The translations under genes were made by a program, and so were the position numbers. From assembly GCF_963678635.1 (NCBI RefSeq), contig NC_087069.1:13862660-13926659 (forward strand): a stretch of DNA of 64,000 nucleotides, read 5' to 3'. Of this stretch, positions 1-11,000 are shown in pieces; the stretch's first letter is position 1, and every line of letters begins with the position of its first letter. The stretch is from Symsagittifera roscoffensis (taxonomy: Eukaryota; Xenacoelomorpha; Acoela; Convolutidae). The notes beneath the pieces were generated by a model. It had not been told where the DNA came from. It ran no database searches and saw only the letters and a list, made by a program, of their open reading frames with translations.

Positions 1-1
1 A

Positions 2-193
2 AATTTTAGGAATCTAGCACTCACAAATACTACAAGCTCAAGACCTAATTACCTGCAAAGCCCAATTCACCATATAGTAACACAGCAATCCCAAAACGAC
101 GATACATATAAACAAATCATCGAACAACCCCCTATCACTACATTTCAATCTCAAAACAACCATATTTTAGCCCACAATGAGCCGACAAATTAG
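2..193 (+). CDS. C-terminal tail of envelope-like protein, partial
   Basis: Reading from base 2 gives about 63 residues that match the cytoplasmic tail of the 872-residue envelope-like protein of the intact element, including shared NFRNLA near the start and QSQNN near the end. The upstream part is outside the window. Here the stop (TAG at 191-193) falls about five codons later than in the intact copy, because the TGA used there has been lost to a small change. The next ORF starts inside it at 177, so the overlap arrangement is kept. Confidence 0.7.
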   Translation, partial: NFRNLALTNTTSSRPNYLQSPIHHIVTQQSQNDDTYKQIIEQPPITTFQSQNNHILAHNEPTN

Positions 194-1990
194 ATCCCTT
201 CACTGTTCAAAAATTCCGATCCAGCCAATTTCCAAAACTTAATTCCCATCATCCCACTTTTTGCTTTCCCGCCACTTGATTCACCCCACATTAACACATC
301 TTTCGGCATGGATTCTGATGTTAACTCAGAAATCACAGTTTTTCATACAATTTGCCAATTCGAAAACTCCGACATAGAAACCCCTGATGAATTCGCAGAT
401 TCCGAACACAGCCCCTCGACCTTTTCTCAACCCAGCCCCCTACCTTTTCTCAATCCCCCTTTAGACGCATGCACTCCCAAGCCCGAAGTGAATCCCCATC
501 TACCCCCTCTCATGTTTCCCAAGTGACACCAACACTTCCCCTTTTACAAATGAACGTTCCAACAATAATTCCCCTGATAACACACAAATATCTTATGAAC
601 TAAACAATCTAATAACACTACAAGAACAAGTACAACACCCTCAAACCCAAACCATTCATCAATTATCATCAACCGTAACCTCATCAACCCCACCAACTCC
701 CACGCCTTCTTCAGACTACACTCCATCTTTAGCTCAATCCTCAACATCAACGCAATCATCATCCAGTACTAACCGTGCTTAAAAAATTTTTAAACCAAAA
801 TTTCCCAATCATCCGTTCCCATCCAAACCCGGAACCGCCCGAGAATATATAAATCACCCAAATCTTACCAACACTACCAAATACCTCAAAGTAACCTTAC
901 CCTTCTTTCCTCAATATACATATAAAGTTCAGACCCTAGCCCTGAACAACAAAATTTTGTAGATGAACATGTACTAATCCCTGCACTCCATTGGACATCA
1001 TATTATAGTTTCACAAATCCACTTGCTTTACCTCTCCTTAGCACCCTAAAGGATATTGAAAGAAAAAAAATGAACTATTCAGACTATTTACAGCTCTAAG
1101 TCATCGACAATTTACACAATTAGGATACAAAAAATTACTAAAAACATTCACCGCATCCCGAGCTAACGAATACTCCATCGAATACTATGATCATAATCTC
1201 ATTAGACCTAACCAAGATCAATTCCTCGACGACGATCAGTTCGCTAACCCGCAATTAACTGAAAAATTCTTCATCCAAACACCTTATTTATTCACACTTA
1301 GCATACTAGATAAAAAACACGATCACATCATTTCAGATGCACTTTGTGACATCCAGTCTTATGAATCACTTTATGAAAAAATTGAAAATTTTCCACCAAC
1401 CTTTCACTTCCTCACACCCAAAGAACGTGATTTGCATTGTTTATACGACATCATGTTAAGAACTAAACAGACACACACTTATATATATATATTACCGATT
1501 TATACAAAATCATTTTGCCTTACATACATCATCACGACAACCCCAACATCGATATCAATTTATTAACTCCAAATACTCATCGCCGTTTTTTTCATAATTT
1601 CACATAGCGAATTAAAAATACTAACTTTCAAGGCATCCTCCGTAATTATGACCCCATCACGCAAATGTATACTTTCTGTCCCCTCACCAAGACCTCCAAT
1701 GTCGAAGAATCCCGACCCCTCATTGTCCCGCATGAATATATTCAACCTATCGAAATACCAATTTTAGAATTTATCCTCAACACTAAATATAATCACAAGC
1801 TTTTTAATTTAATCCAAAACACAACTTATGAATTTTCTGTTGGTACTGAAGAACTAAAACCATAAAAGCACTCAAATTGCTTTGGCCACTGCTTCAAACT
1901 AAAATTATCATTCGCATACAAGCAAAGCTACTAACCACATCCGATGCCATCCACGACGTTTTCCCTCATGGCTTCTTTCCCGATGAATAG
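177..1990 (+). pseudogene. Broken copy of the 597-residue unknown ORF
   Basis: The start is ATGA-type at 177, as in the intact element, but the frame meets a stop after about 20 codons. Homology continues through several frames to a TAG at 1988-1990. Recognisable pieces are the IETPDEFADSE stretch (about 367-400), the KPGTARE and NHP stretch (about 827-860), YYDHN, and a C-terminal block (1665-1865) containing ESRPLIVPHEY. Several stops and indels (for example around 780 and 920) make it non-functional. Its value is comparative: it shows which parts of the intact protein are conserved between subfamilies. Function is unknown in both copies. Confidence 0.8.
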
Positions 1991-2075
1991 GTAAGTATGA
2001 ATTGAATAAATTAAAAATAACAAATTCGAATTACCACTAGCCACTATTTAACAAATGTTTTTTCTTTTTCTTTAG
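1991..2075 (+). other. Probable intron immediately after the last ORF
   Basis: A consensus donor (AG|GTAAGTATG) directly follows the stop codon. A pyrimidine-rich acceptor (TTTTTCTTTAG) ends at 2075, giving 85 nt. The intact element has the same donor and acceptor at 22767-22845 although the interior has drifted, which supports a real intron. Confidence 0.6.
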
Positions 2076-3581
2076 TCTTTAGATCCCAATCATCAACAAA
2101 CAACAAAACCAAATAAAAATACGAAACATTGTCATAAAACTATAAAACTTCGATTAACAAACCGCACTAAATGATGCAGTAAAATTTTTCCCCACAGTAG
2201 TAAATTAATCTATAAATTCTTTTCCCAAATGTAATAAATCTAAATACCAATGAAAATAAATTATAATTTCAGCCCCCACAAAGCAGTAAATTTAAAAATT
2301 CAAGCAGTAAATTTGTACAAAAGAAAGCAGTACTAACCGTTTCAAAATTTCTTATATTCACTCGCACAAGAATTTTATCCAAACTCGCACAGCTCGCCCA
2401 CGGCGAATTGTTTAAAATAATGATTTTCAAGTTTCAGTTTTCACTAACAACCATTCAAACAAGCATTAACAAGTTTCAAACTTTCTTTTAACCATGTTGG
2501 GAAGGAATTATATAATAATCCAAGCTAACCAACGCAGCTTACTAAACACCATAAACCACAAACTAATAGTATGACTAAGAAAAGAAAACCCACGGTACCC
2601 AAACCGGATTAAACCAGCTTAAGAACTGGATAATTTTTTCTTTTGAAGGCTATTGACAAGTCTGAAAAAGAACTAATAAAACACCAAAAAGTCGCAAGAC
2701 AAACCCATACCAAACAATTTGATTTTTAAGAAAAGAACACAACCAAAGCAACAATAGGAAAAAAACAGAAACAAATACAACATAAAAGGTTAACACAAAA
2801 CAGGACCCCACAAAAAACCAATGCAATCATACCCTCACTCCTGGCCTAACCCACCAGAAGAGGACGTCCTGAGCATGCTTAATAGCCGGCCTAACCCACC
2901 GGGCTACAAAATACGCTTTGTGACCCATTCCCTATTTTTGAAGAGAGCTACTCAAGGGTGAGTAACTCTTTAAATTAACAGAACTAAAAAAAAAATCTTT
3001 TGCGATAAAAACTAATAAAAAATCATAACTAAAAACAAAACTAACAAAAGATTATATATGTAAATTATATAATGCCGTATATAAGACCACATCAAATCAC
3101 GAAAACGAGCATCAAGAAACTAGACGACCCCTTCACACTCAATCTACAGAATGGCTAAACACAACCAATATGCCGCTCACAATCGCAACTCAAAGAAGTA
3201 CGACTTGACATCGCAGAAAAGGACCTCATTGAATCAACACAATGACCACCTCAATGTTCGAGTATACGTACAGATCCGACTTGGGCATTTCCTCCAAGCA
3301 CAATCTTCACGCCATTCCCAAACAAGAACGGAAACACAGTTAGTTCTCCGCCGAACAAGAACAAACAATCATAGCAAACCATTTAGAAATCAGATTTATT
3401 TTGTTGGCGATCGCAGTCATTGTTGAATGACAACAATCATATCGACCATTCCAGCTTCCTGGAGCTTCCTTCTCCAAGAACGGAGCCAAGAAATGATGCT
3501 CGCGAAATACAACGATCATCATCCATCCTCCATCACAGATAGAAGTTTAAGAAAAAAAAAACTCTGTAAACCCCGGATGGG
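2076..3581 (+). other. 3' UTR of the partial element
   Basis: This is non-coding but aligned with the 3' UTR of the intact element. Shared parts include several GCAGTAAAT motifs (2285-2345), two hairpins with the same loop CCTAACCCA (2840-2857 and 2883-2906), the GGACGTCC palindrome, and a 10-bp stem with an AGGG loop at 2945-2968. It ends with GGATGGG abutting the LTR, the position of a polypurine tract. A 91-codon ATG frame at 3151 has no counterpart of the same length in the intact copy and is not called. Confidence 0.65.
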
Positions 3582-3959
3582 TGGAACCAGATCTAAACTA
3601 TAATTTATTATTGGTTATAATTTAGATATTTTATCCCTATAAAATGTTAAAGACTAACCAATTATACTCCATCAAACTAACAACCCACTTATTTGTAAGT
3701 GCTGAAATTACTTGTAACTTCAGCACCAGAGAGATTTGAATTTAACTTACAACTTAGTTGCTTTCTCCGAGAGACCGAATAGTGATCAAACCAGTATACT
3801 CTAGATCTACTGAGACTAAGAGATATAAGAGTCAGATTAAGAACGGTATTAGACTAAGAAGTTGCACGAATCTATCCGGCCAAAAATAAGATAGCGTGAC
3901 GAGCAGACAGTGTACCCTATCTGAAATTACTCTATGAGTTTAGCTTACATCTAAACTCA
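3582..3959 (+). repeat. 3' LTR of the partial element (378 bp)
   Basis: It starts TGGAACC and ends AACTCA (TG...CA). It aligns with the 410-bp LTR of the intact element, with strongly conserved blocks such as the one around TTGCACGAATCTATCCGGCC and less similar segments between. The left boundary follows the same GGATGGG tract as in the intact element. Confidence 0.88.
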
Positions 3960-5887
3960 CAAGGTTGTTTAGTTTGTATATTTAAAATGTCGCGGGAGCA
4001 AAATTTTAAAATTAGATTTCTTAATATTAGGATTCGCGAAGCTGGAAAAAGAGCCCACTGTTTAATCGCAACTTCTTCGCCGTATCAGCACAGTTAGACA
4101 AAACTACTTTCTGTCTTCTTAATCTAGAACAAAATATATAGAGAAATTGATCATGCATTTCAAAAAATAAAAGAACCTTTCGTAGTCCAATCAGTTTTTT
4201 CTAAAGCGAATGGTGATGAGAAAGTCGGCGGACTCAAGGGATTTTGAAGTAAGGATATCTCAATGAAATATCGTATTTTTTTTCTAATGAGCGGTTCTAG
4301 CTGAGATGGCTAACTGTACTATTGAAAGGGTATCCCGTACATGACAAAAACACAAAAATCGGGTCTTGTGCAGATTATTTCGGGTCACAAACTTATTTCG
4401 GGTCTTGTGCAGATTTGACTAATGTTTCATTTGAACATGGTCACGTCTATTTCAAATTTCCAGACCTGCTCATGACCAGAATCAGACCCTCTCACGCGTG
4501 GAGCTAGCATGCAAAGGTCAGGTCTGGTTCAGACCTACACAGACTTGAAGATCGTCTGCCAGGATCTTTGCTAGATAAAATCTGATTGGCATGATTGATC
4601 TTTTTTCAGAACTTTCTCACCTCCTTTTAATCAGTAGTCGAGCGATTTCCATCCAATTTTAGAAGTTTCATCGATCCGTGCAGGCTGTCAATTTTTTTTC
4701 GAAAAATGAGCTAAAAAAACACCGAGGGCAAAAAATTTCCACGCTTCCTTTGAAATTCTGATCAAAACTTACAAAAATAACGCAAACATAATTGTTCCAT
4801 TATTTTCTTCAAAATTTTCATCAAAATCAGTTCCATCAAAATCAGATCAGTTCTAAGGTTTAAAATCACGTTTGAACGATTTTGAGAACAGAATATTCCA
4901 CCACGTTTAATTATTTCTAGTTAACGGGTCATCATCCAAACTTCGAATTCTCACAGCAAGCATATCTTAGCCCGAAAAAAGGTACAAACTGGCAAATTTT
5001 GATGACCCAGAATTTTAGCGAAAACAACTGCAGCTGTATACTCTTTCAAAATTGAGCTAAAATTATTCTCATCAGGGAAAAATGTTGGTTCGAAATGGTT
5101 CGAAATGGTCAAAATTGCACTGAATGATAAAATCGATTTCAACAAAAGTTCAGTCGATTTATTGTTTTTTTACATGATTAGACAAATAAATCAGATCGGT
5201 TGTTGCCATCTTAACACGAATCGAGATTTTATTTCCTGTCACACAATACTTATCCAATTTAATGTAACTTTACTGCATGAAAAATTTAACTATTCGGTTT
5301 TTAAGGCTGGAAAATGTTCGTACGATACAGAAGTTACCTAACACCAGAAGCTCAAATAGTCTGCAGGTAAAGTTCGGAAAAAGTTTGAAAGTAACCCTGA
5401 TTAAAGAATGCTAAATTAATTTTAGTTATAATCAATAAAAACTAAGACTGATTTTAAGTACATCTTACTTTTTCTATCATTCTTCAAAAGTGTTAAGTCA
5501 GTCCAAAAAAATGACCTCCACAGCTGCAATTTAAAATGATTGATATAACAATTAAATAGACTAAAGTAGAAAATCAAAGCATTACTCAATGGAGGAAAAC
5601 TTGTAACTGTTACAACGGGTACTAATAACAGCCATCCTTTTTTCTCCCTTCATCAAGAGGTCAGACTATCACTGAAATGCATTATTTTATCAAACTAAAC
5701 AAAAAGTACTTCGGTTATCACCATCCCACACAGCGGAGGACTTAACAGGGGGAACCGCCATCCCCCTCAAGGAATCGACCCTCTGCCACCTAAAGGGTTT
5801 CCGTTTTGATGTAGTTTACGTACCCCATTTCCGGACGATCCCCCAAAAAAAATTTCCAAAGAGGCATATGGCTCCAGTATATACTAA
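3960..5887. other. Unassigned DNA between two LTR elements
   Basis: No supported gene. A local direct repeat of TCGGGTCTTGTGCAGATT occurs near 4360 and again near 4400, with further GGTC/CAGACC-type repeats to about 4560. A short tRNA A-box-like run (TAGCTGAGATGG) lies near 4300 without a matching B box. The segment ends at the CTAA target site of the intact element. Confidence 0.5.
5884..5887. repeat. Target-site duplication, left copy (CTAA)
   Basis: CTAA directly precedes the 5' LTR and recurs directly after the 3' LTR at 24789-24792. A 4-bp duplication fits Ty3/Gypsy-type integrases. Extending to 5 bp does not match. Confidence 0.8.
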
Positions 5888-6297
5888 TGGAACCTGATCT
5901 AAACTATATTTTATGATTGGATAAATTAAATGTTTTACCAATGTAAAGTATTTAATATTAACCAATCATGATCCATCTAACTAACAACCCACTTATTTGT
6001 AAGTGCTGAAGTTACTTGTAATTTCAGCACCAGAGAGATTTGAATTTAACTTAGAAATTAGTTGGACTCTCCCGAGCACTTCAGCAGCCGCAATAAACCA
6101 GTATACCCTAGATCTATTGAGCCTAGCAGAGACTAGTTAAACAACCTGAGACTAGATAGTATAAGAGTAAGATTAGGATCGGTATTAGACTAAGAAGTTG
6201 CACGAATCTATCCGGCCGAAAATAAGATAGCGTGACGAGCAGACGGTGTACCCTATCCGAAATTACTCTATGAGTTATACACCCCAGTCATAACTCA
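5888..6297 (+). repeat. 5' LTR (410 bp)
   Basis: It begins TGGAACCTGATC and ends ATAACTCA. I compared it by eye base by base with 24379-24788 and found no difference. It should carry the promoter. An AATAAA at 6092-6097 is a candidate polyadenylation signal, active in the 3' copy. Confidence 0.95.
6092..6097 (+). promoter_or_regulatory. AATAAA polyadenylation signal in LTR
   Basis: The canonical hexamer lies about 200 bp before the LTR end. The functional copy is the identical one in the 3' LTR at 24583-24588. Confidence 0.5.
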
Positions 6298-6299
6298 TC

Positions 6300-6316
6300 T
6301 GGTGCGACCATAAGTC
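6300..6316 (+). promoter_or_regulatory. Candidate primer binding site (TGGTGCGACC...)
   Basis: TGG, the complement of a tRNA CCA end, begins 2 nt after the LTR and continues TGGTGCGACCATAAG. Position and first bases fit a tRNA primer site. I could not assign the tRNA species. Confidence 0.6.
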
Positions 6317-6385
6317 TCGAACAAGACCTTACTAGATTAGAATTAACCAAAAATAGATTAGAAATTAGACAAAAACATTTACAAA

Positions 6386-6619
6386 ATGTTATACGACAAT
6401 AATTTAATTGAAATGTCTCTCCGACTCAATAGATCAGAGCCAATATTCCGAACCATAATAGAACTACCCGGAATTGGAAGAAGACGACGAACCAAAGACG
6501 ACATACGACAAAGTACAAACTTGCCGTATAGTTACATGATAGTTCGGCAAAAGCCAGAACAAACTTTTATATTTCGAATACTACTTGCAATGAATTTAGA
6601 TTTCCATTTGCAAACATAA
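6386..6619 (+). CDS. Possible small leader ORF, 77 residues
   Basis: The first substantial ATG frame after the primer site encodes a 77-residue, arginine-rich peptide with a GRRRR run near residue 31. There is no recognised family. It could be a real leader peptide, an upstream ORF that regulates access to later starts, or the first exon of a spliced accessory product. It could also be chance. No second copy of this region is in the window, so conservation cannot be judged. Confidence 0.25.
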   Translation: MLYDNNLIEMSLRLNRSEPIFRTIIELPGIGRRRRTKDDIRQSTNLPYSYMIVRQKPEQTFIFRILLAMNLDFHLQT

Positions 6620-6949
6620 AACCTTGAAGTAAATCTTCAAAATCATTTCAGGCGCTAAACAAAATTAATATTATACAATAACGATTGATAAAAAGATCTA
6701 AGATCGTTTTCTTAAAATTCTGCAGTATTATACAAAACATGTTTGAAAAATATTTATTGGAAAATAAAAATAAAAATTAGTAGCATGACAATAAATGGTT
6801 AGTAATCATAAATCATCCTGTTGTTCCAGCTTCATCACCTAAAACATAACAGCAATCATAAACCCACTAATATCATCAAAACACTAAATCTTTCCTTTAC
6901 ACAAATTTAAAAATTTATTAAAACTTAAAGTCACTTAATTTTAAAACCA

Positions 6950-7034
6950 GATCATCAAGGCTTATCCTTGGATCTTAAATTATTTTCTACTTAATTAAAT
7001 TTTAAATTTGATCATCAAGGCTTATCCTTGGATC
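6950..7034 (+). other. Twin 25-nt hairpins in the leader
   Basis: Positions 6950-6974 and 7010-7034 are the same sequence, GATCATCAAGG-CTTAT-CCTTGGATC, 60 nt apart. Each folds with CAAGG/CCTTG and GATC/GATC pairing around a CTTAT loop. Repeated hairpins in a retroelement leader resemble packaging or dimerisation elements (inference). Confidence 0.6.
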
Positions 7035-7547
7035 AAACAGAACAACTTTGTTCTCCCCCACCCACTTAATTAGTGTCTAACGACCTCAAACGTCGATTCA
7101 CTATCCAACCCTCTATAAAAACCCAGGACTAATAGAAATTTTTAAACAAAACTAATCATTCAAATTAGGATAAACAGTGAAGAACTTCGGTTATTCATCC
7201 TTCACTTGACCCCCCCTCTTACCAGACCCAGGATAAATCTTAGACTTAGTAAGTTTAAAATAGTATCTAACGAACTACTCGCGTTCTAATTATACCTGAA
7301 CCTTGTGGATCGATTTACTATTCTCCAACCCTTGAACACAATCACTACCCCTAAGTAAGATTAAGTAGGTTAACACCTTAGCTTATACTAGTCACGAGAA
7401 AGTAAAAATCATTCTTCGGAATCGATATACTTTTCTCTCCAACCCTGAACTAGACCCAGGTTAAGCTAACCAAAAAATCGTAAGAACTAACAGTTTAAGT
7501 CAATAGAAATCATTTAACAACCTTTTGCATCCGTCATTCTAAACCTT

Positions 7548-8015
7548 ATGTCATTTAAAAACCTAGGAAATAAACAAACAATCATTTTACACAATTGTGA
7601 AATAGATAACAAAAAATACGACCTTGTAATCACACCCCATACACAAACAGTTGGATACATTCGCACAAAACGACAAACACTAAAGAGAAAAATAATAACT
7701 AAACAAAGACAAATAACACGAAAAAGATTTTCAAAAAATCGAAACGCATTTTCAGAATCAGAAACCAACAGCTTAGACGAACTTTACAAACTAAAAGAAT
7801 CAATAGATAAAAATTACCCACTTCACGATCAATTATATTTTTCTGACTCAGAAACAACTTCAAATTCATCACAAAGAGGAAAAAGAAGAATAAAAAAACA
7901 GTACAAACAAAAACCAGTACATCTATACAATTGGAATCAACCAATTCGACACATTAATAATTACATATTAACAGTTATCGAACGAAAAAATGAGTTCAAC
8001 GCACACCCCAGGTGA
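7548..8015 (+). CDS. Small basic ORF upstream of gag, 155 residues
   Basis: This is an intact ATG frame of 155 residues ending inside the start of Gag-Pol (26-nt overlap, Gag-Pol in the +1 frame relative to it). The protein is lysine/arginine-rich, especially residues 38-65 (RTKRQTLKRK and onward) and about 105-118 (QRGKRRIKKQYK), with acidic serine patches (SESE, SDSE) between. That pattern suggests a nuclear or RNA-binding accessory protein, but I recognise no family. The sequence CCCAG|GTGAAG at 8007-8016, inside the overlap, looks like a splice donor, so the ORF could be the first exon of a spliced product. It has the same A-rich composition as gag-pol, which supports coding. Confidence 0.6.
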   Translation: MSFKNLGNKQTIILHNCEIDNKKYDLVITPHTQTVGYIRTKRQTLKRKIITKQRQITRKRFSKNRNAFSESETNSLDELYKLKESIDKNYPLHDQLYFSDSETTSNSSQRGKRRIKKQYKQKPVHLYNWNQPIRHINNYILTVIERKNEFNAHPR

Positions 8016-11000
8016 AGAAACTCCAGATGATGATGAAATCTTTCCCTTTATAGTAGATGCAGATACTGATAGAGGACAACACATATTTTGTCAAAATTTA
8101 CTCGTAAATTTATTTGAACCCGGAATCAGTCCATGTAAAACAGAGTTCCCCGATGTAAAAATCAAAAGACAAATCATAGATCACTATCTAAAAGATATAT
8201 GCAACATAACACAACAGTATGGAATCTACTCTATAGAATTCACTTCCCCAAACCATAATAATAGAACATATACTATACAAACAGACGATCTTGATTTAGA
8301 ATTTTCAAAAGTTTTTTCAGAATATATAAAAAGCATCCAATACCATAACTCACAAAGAGCAAACTCCATTTTCACCAATGAAGTTTTCGCAATAATATAT
8401 AGTTATATTTCGATATTAGAAAATGAACTACCATTAACAAATGTCTCACCGACAGAAACATGTAAACATTTAAGAGTACGACATGAAATCACACTACTCT
8501 CTAGTTATTTAAACATCATTAAAGAAAATTTCACGAAAGACGACGTTTCACAACATACCAAACACGATTTACAAAAAATTTTGGCATGGTTCATAATAGA
8601 TTATTTCACACACAATATTGATTTAATTGCACAAGCAAGAAAAAATTTTAGACCCCAAAATCCGAACGATGATACCGCTATCACAGAACAATCAGATTAT
8701 GTTTGGGACCCCGAATGGTCTCATCCCGCATTTATAAACTTTCCACAATCAATCTCAAGTCAAGCAATAGGTACAATATCTTACATAAGAGATTATGTAA
8801 GAGTAATACCATTAACAATTGATGCAACACCATTAAACTATAATACATTTTTACCCGATACACAAAATAATAGTTTAAACTCTACAGTCATACACAATGA
8901 AAACCTCAATGGAACTAGGAATCTTACTCAACAAGATATCCAGACACCATCACACTTCATAAATGAAGAAATTGTACACACAACAACTACACAACAAAGT
9001 ATTTCACCAATACGCCCAAATTTAACAACACCAAGAAATACAAATCCTTCACAAACACAGGTAACCTTACAATCAACCGTTAAACCTTCGGTTGCCCCTA
9101 AATATTCACAAATGGATTACCAAACATACAGACCCATGACAATACCATCAAAAACACGCAAAACATTCACTAGAAACAACTTTGCAGACCATAATTATAA
9201 TTATACACATCCATCAAAAACAAATTATCAACCACAAAGAAATTTTAATCAATATACAAAACCTCGAAACTGGGATAACCCAACGGCCCAATATAATTCC
9301 AAAAATTTTCAACCAAATCCTCCACAGGATCGCAGTGAAAATTACCCATTTTTTCAACAAAATAAAAATAAAAAACAAACATCTTATCAAATGGATTATT
9401 TATCCTCAGATGAAGATTTCTTACAGCCAGATATATTTGCACCAAATACACAATATCATAAACAAGGAATACAGAAAACACGTACAAATTATAGAAATTT
9501 TTCTCCACAATCAATAGATGCACAATATCAACAACCAATTCAACAACAAAATCCAATTAATATACAATCTTTTCAACCAATTCAACAACAAAATCCAATG
9601 ACTGCACACTCGTATCAACCATCACAAATGCAAAACGAAATACCACTCCCATATTATCTCCAACAACATGAAATAACAAGAAACCAACTTTCAAATTTTT
9701 CTCAAATGCCAAATGCAGCTGAATCATTACAAATGACAATGAATCCATACCTTATGGGTGGATCATCAATAACATCAAATAAACCTTTAATGGTCTTCAC
9801 AGGAACAGACCCTGAATACTCTGTAGAAGATTATTTAAATGCAGTAACAGCAAATTTGATTTTAAATATAGGACCTGAACCAATTAATACGCCACTACAT
9901 CAAAACTGGATACATCGACGCACAGCGTTGATACAAACAACCTTAGATGGCGCAGCCCAAAAATGGTTTTCAGTACTACCTCAAGAAATAAAATCAAATT
10001 GGAAAAGATTTACACAAGAATTTTCAAAAATGTTTGACTCCGAAAGAAACAAACAACAACAAAGAGTTTTATGTAATGAAATTCGCAGATTACCAAACGA
10101 AACCATCAAGCAAATAGCAGTAAGAATCGAAACACTAGTTCGAAAAGCATACTCACTAAATACACATGACTATAAAAACACAAAGATGACAGAAATCTTA
10201 ATGATGACCTTAACACCACAATTAAGGAAAATAGCAATAAAAAAGAGAGCATCACATCCTTCTTCAATTCGAGAACCCGATTTAGATTTTAGAAAACTAG
10301 TAGACAAACTAGAACAAGCAGAAATCACGATGAAACTAGAAGAAACGGAAAATCTGAAATTACAATACGTTAACAAAATTGAAACGACTCCCACTAATAT
10401 TAATAATATACAGGAATCAGAGACAGACCTCGTTGAAAAAATCACTGAAATACTTAACATTTACGAAAAGAACCCGAACTTTAAAGGCAAACCATCTTTC
10501 AAAAAATGGTGTAATTATTGCCGACGATACGGACATAGTATTTCCGAATGTAGACAAAAACAGCAAGATAGTCAAAATAAACCTCAAAAATACAAAGAAC
10601 CAAATAAATCATTCTATCAATACATGAAAAAAGATCAAAATCTACCGAACAAAACAGTTCACAGCAACAACAGTTCAGGAAAACCACTCCCTAACAATAC
10701 AAGCTATACAAGAAATCAATCTCCATATAACTCAAGTTATAGAGGAAGATCACCAGAACGAAGAAATACACAAAGTTCATCACAAAATCACTACAATAGA
10801 CCAAATAGTCGAAATAACTACTCCAGATCAAATTCAAATACACAACGATTTGTTTCCAGATCTAATTCCCAATCAAGAAATAACTACTATCCAAACAATC
10901 AATCACGAAATTCATCATACAATAGGAATAGAAACTACTCCTATAATCGAAACAGAAGTTATTCAAACAACCGAAACCAGAATTACCCGAACAATCGATC

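Larger units (their letters stand above)
1..3959 (+). mobile_element. 3' part of a decayed env-bearing LTR retroelement, truncated by the window edge
   Basis: The stretch is collinear with the 3' 5 kb of the intact element at 5888-24788: tail of the envelope-like ORF, the 597-residue-type ORF, a donor/acceptor pair, a structured 3' UTR and an LTR. The LTR differs in length (378 against 410 bp) and in long stretches of sequence, so this is a related subfamily, not a duplicate of the same insertion. Its second ORF is broken by stops and frameshifts, so the copy is older and cannot make that protein. Its 5' end and 5' LTR lie outside the window, so age and target duplication cannot be read. Confidence 0.9.
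6298..7547 (+). other. Long structured leader of the giant element
   Basis: It contains two copies of a 25-nt hairpin at 6950-6974 and 7010-7034. It also holds three diverged copies of a motif like TCGATWYACT...CTCCAACCCT (near 7093, 7309 and 7422), two of them followed by an ACCCAGG. GTAAG-type splice donor candidates occur at 7249 (GTAAGT) and 7354 (GTAAGA). The region is a plausible place for packaging, dimerisation and splice-donor signals; that is inference. Confidence 0.55.

Noticed and set aside
3151..3426. 91-codon ORF in the 3' UTR of the partial element
   Set aside because: The corresponding region of the intact element (about 23930-24200) does not keep the frame.
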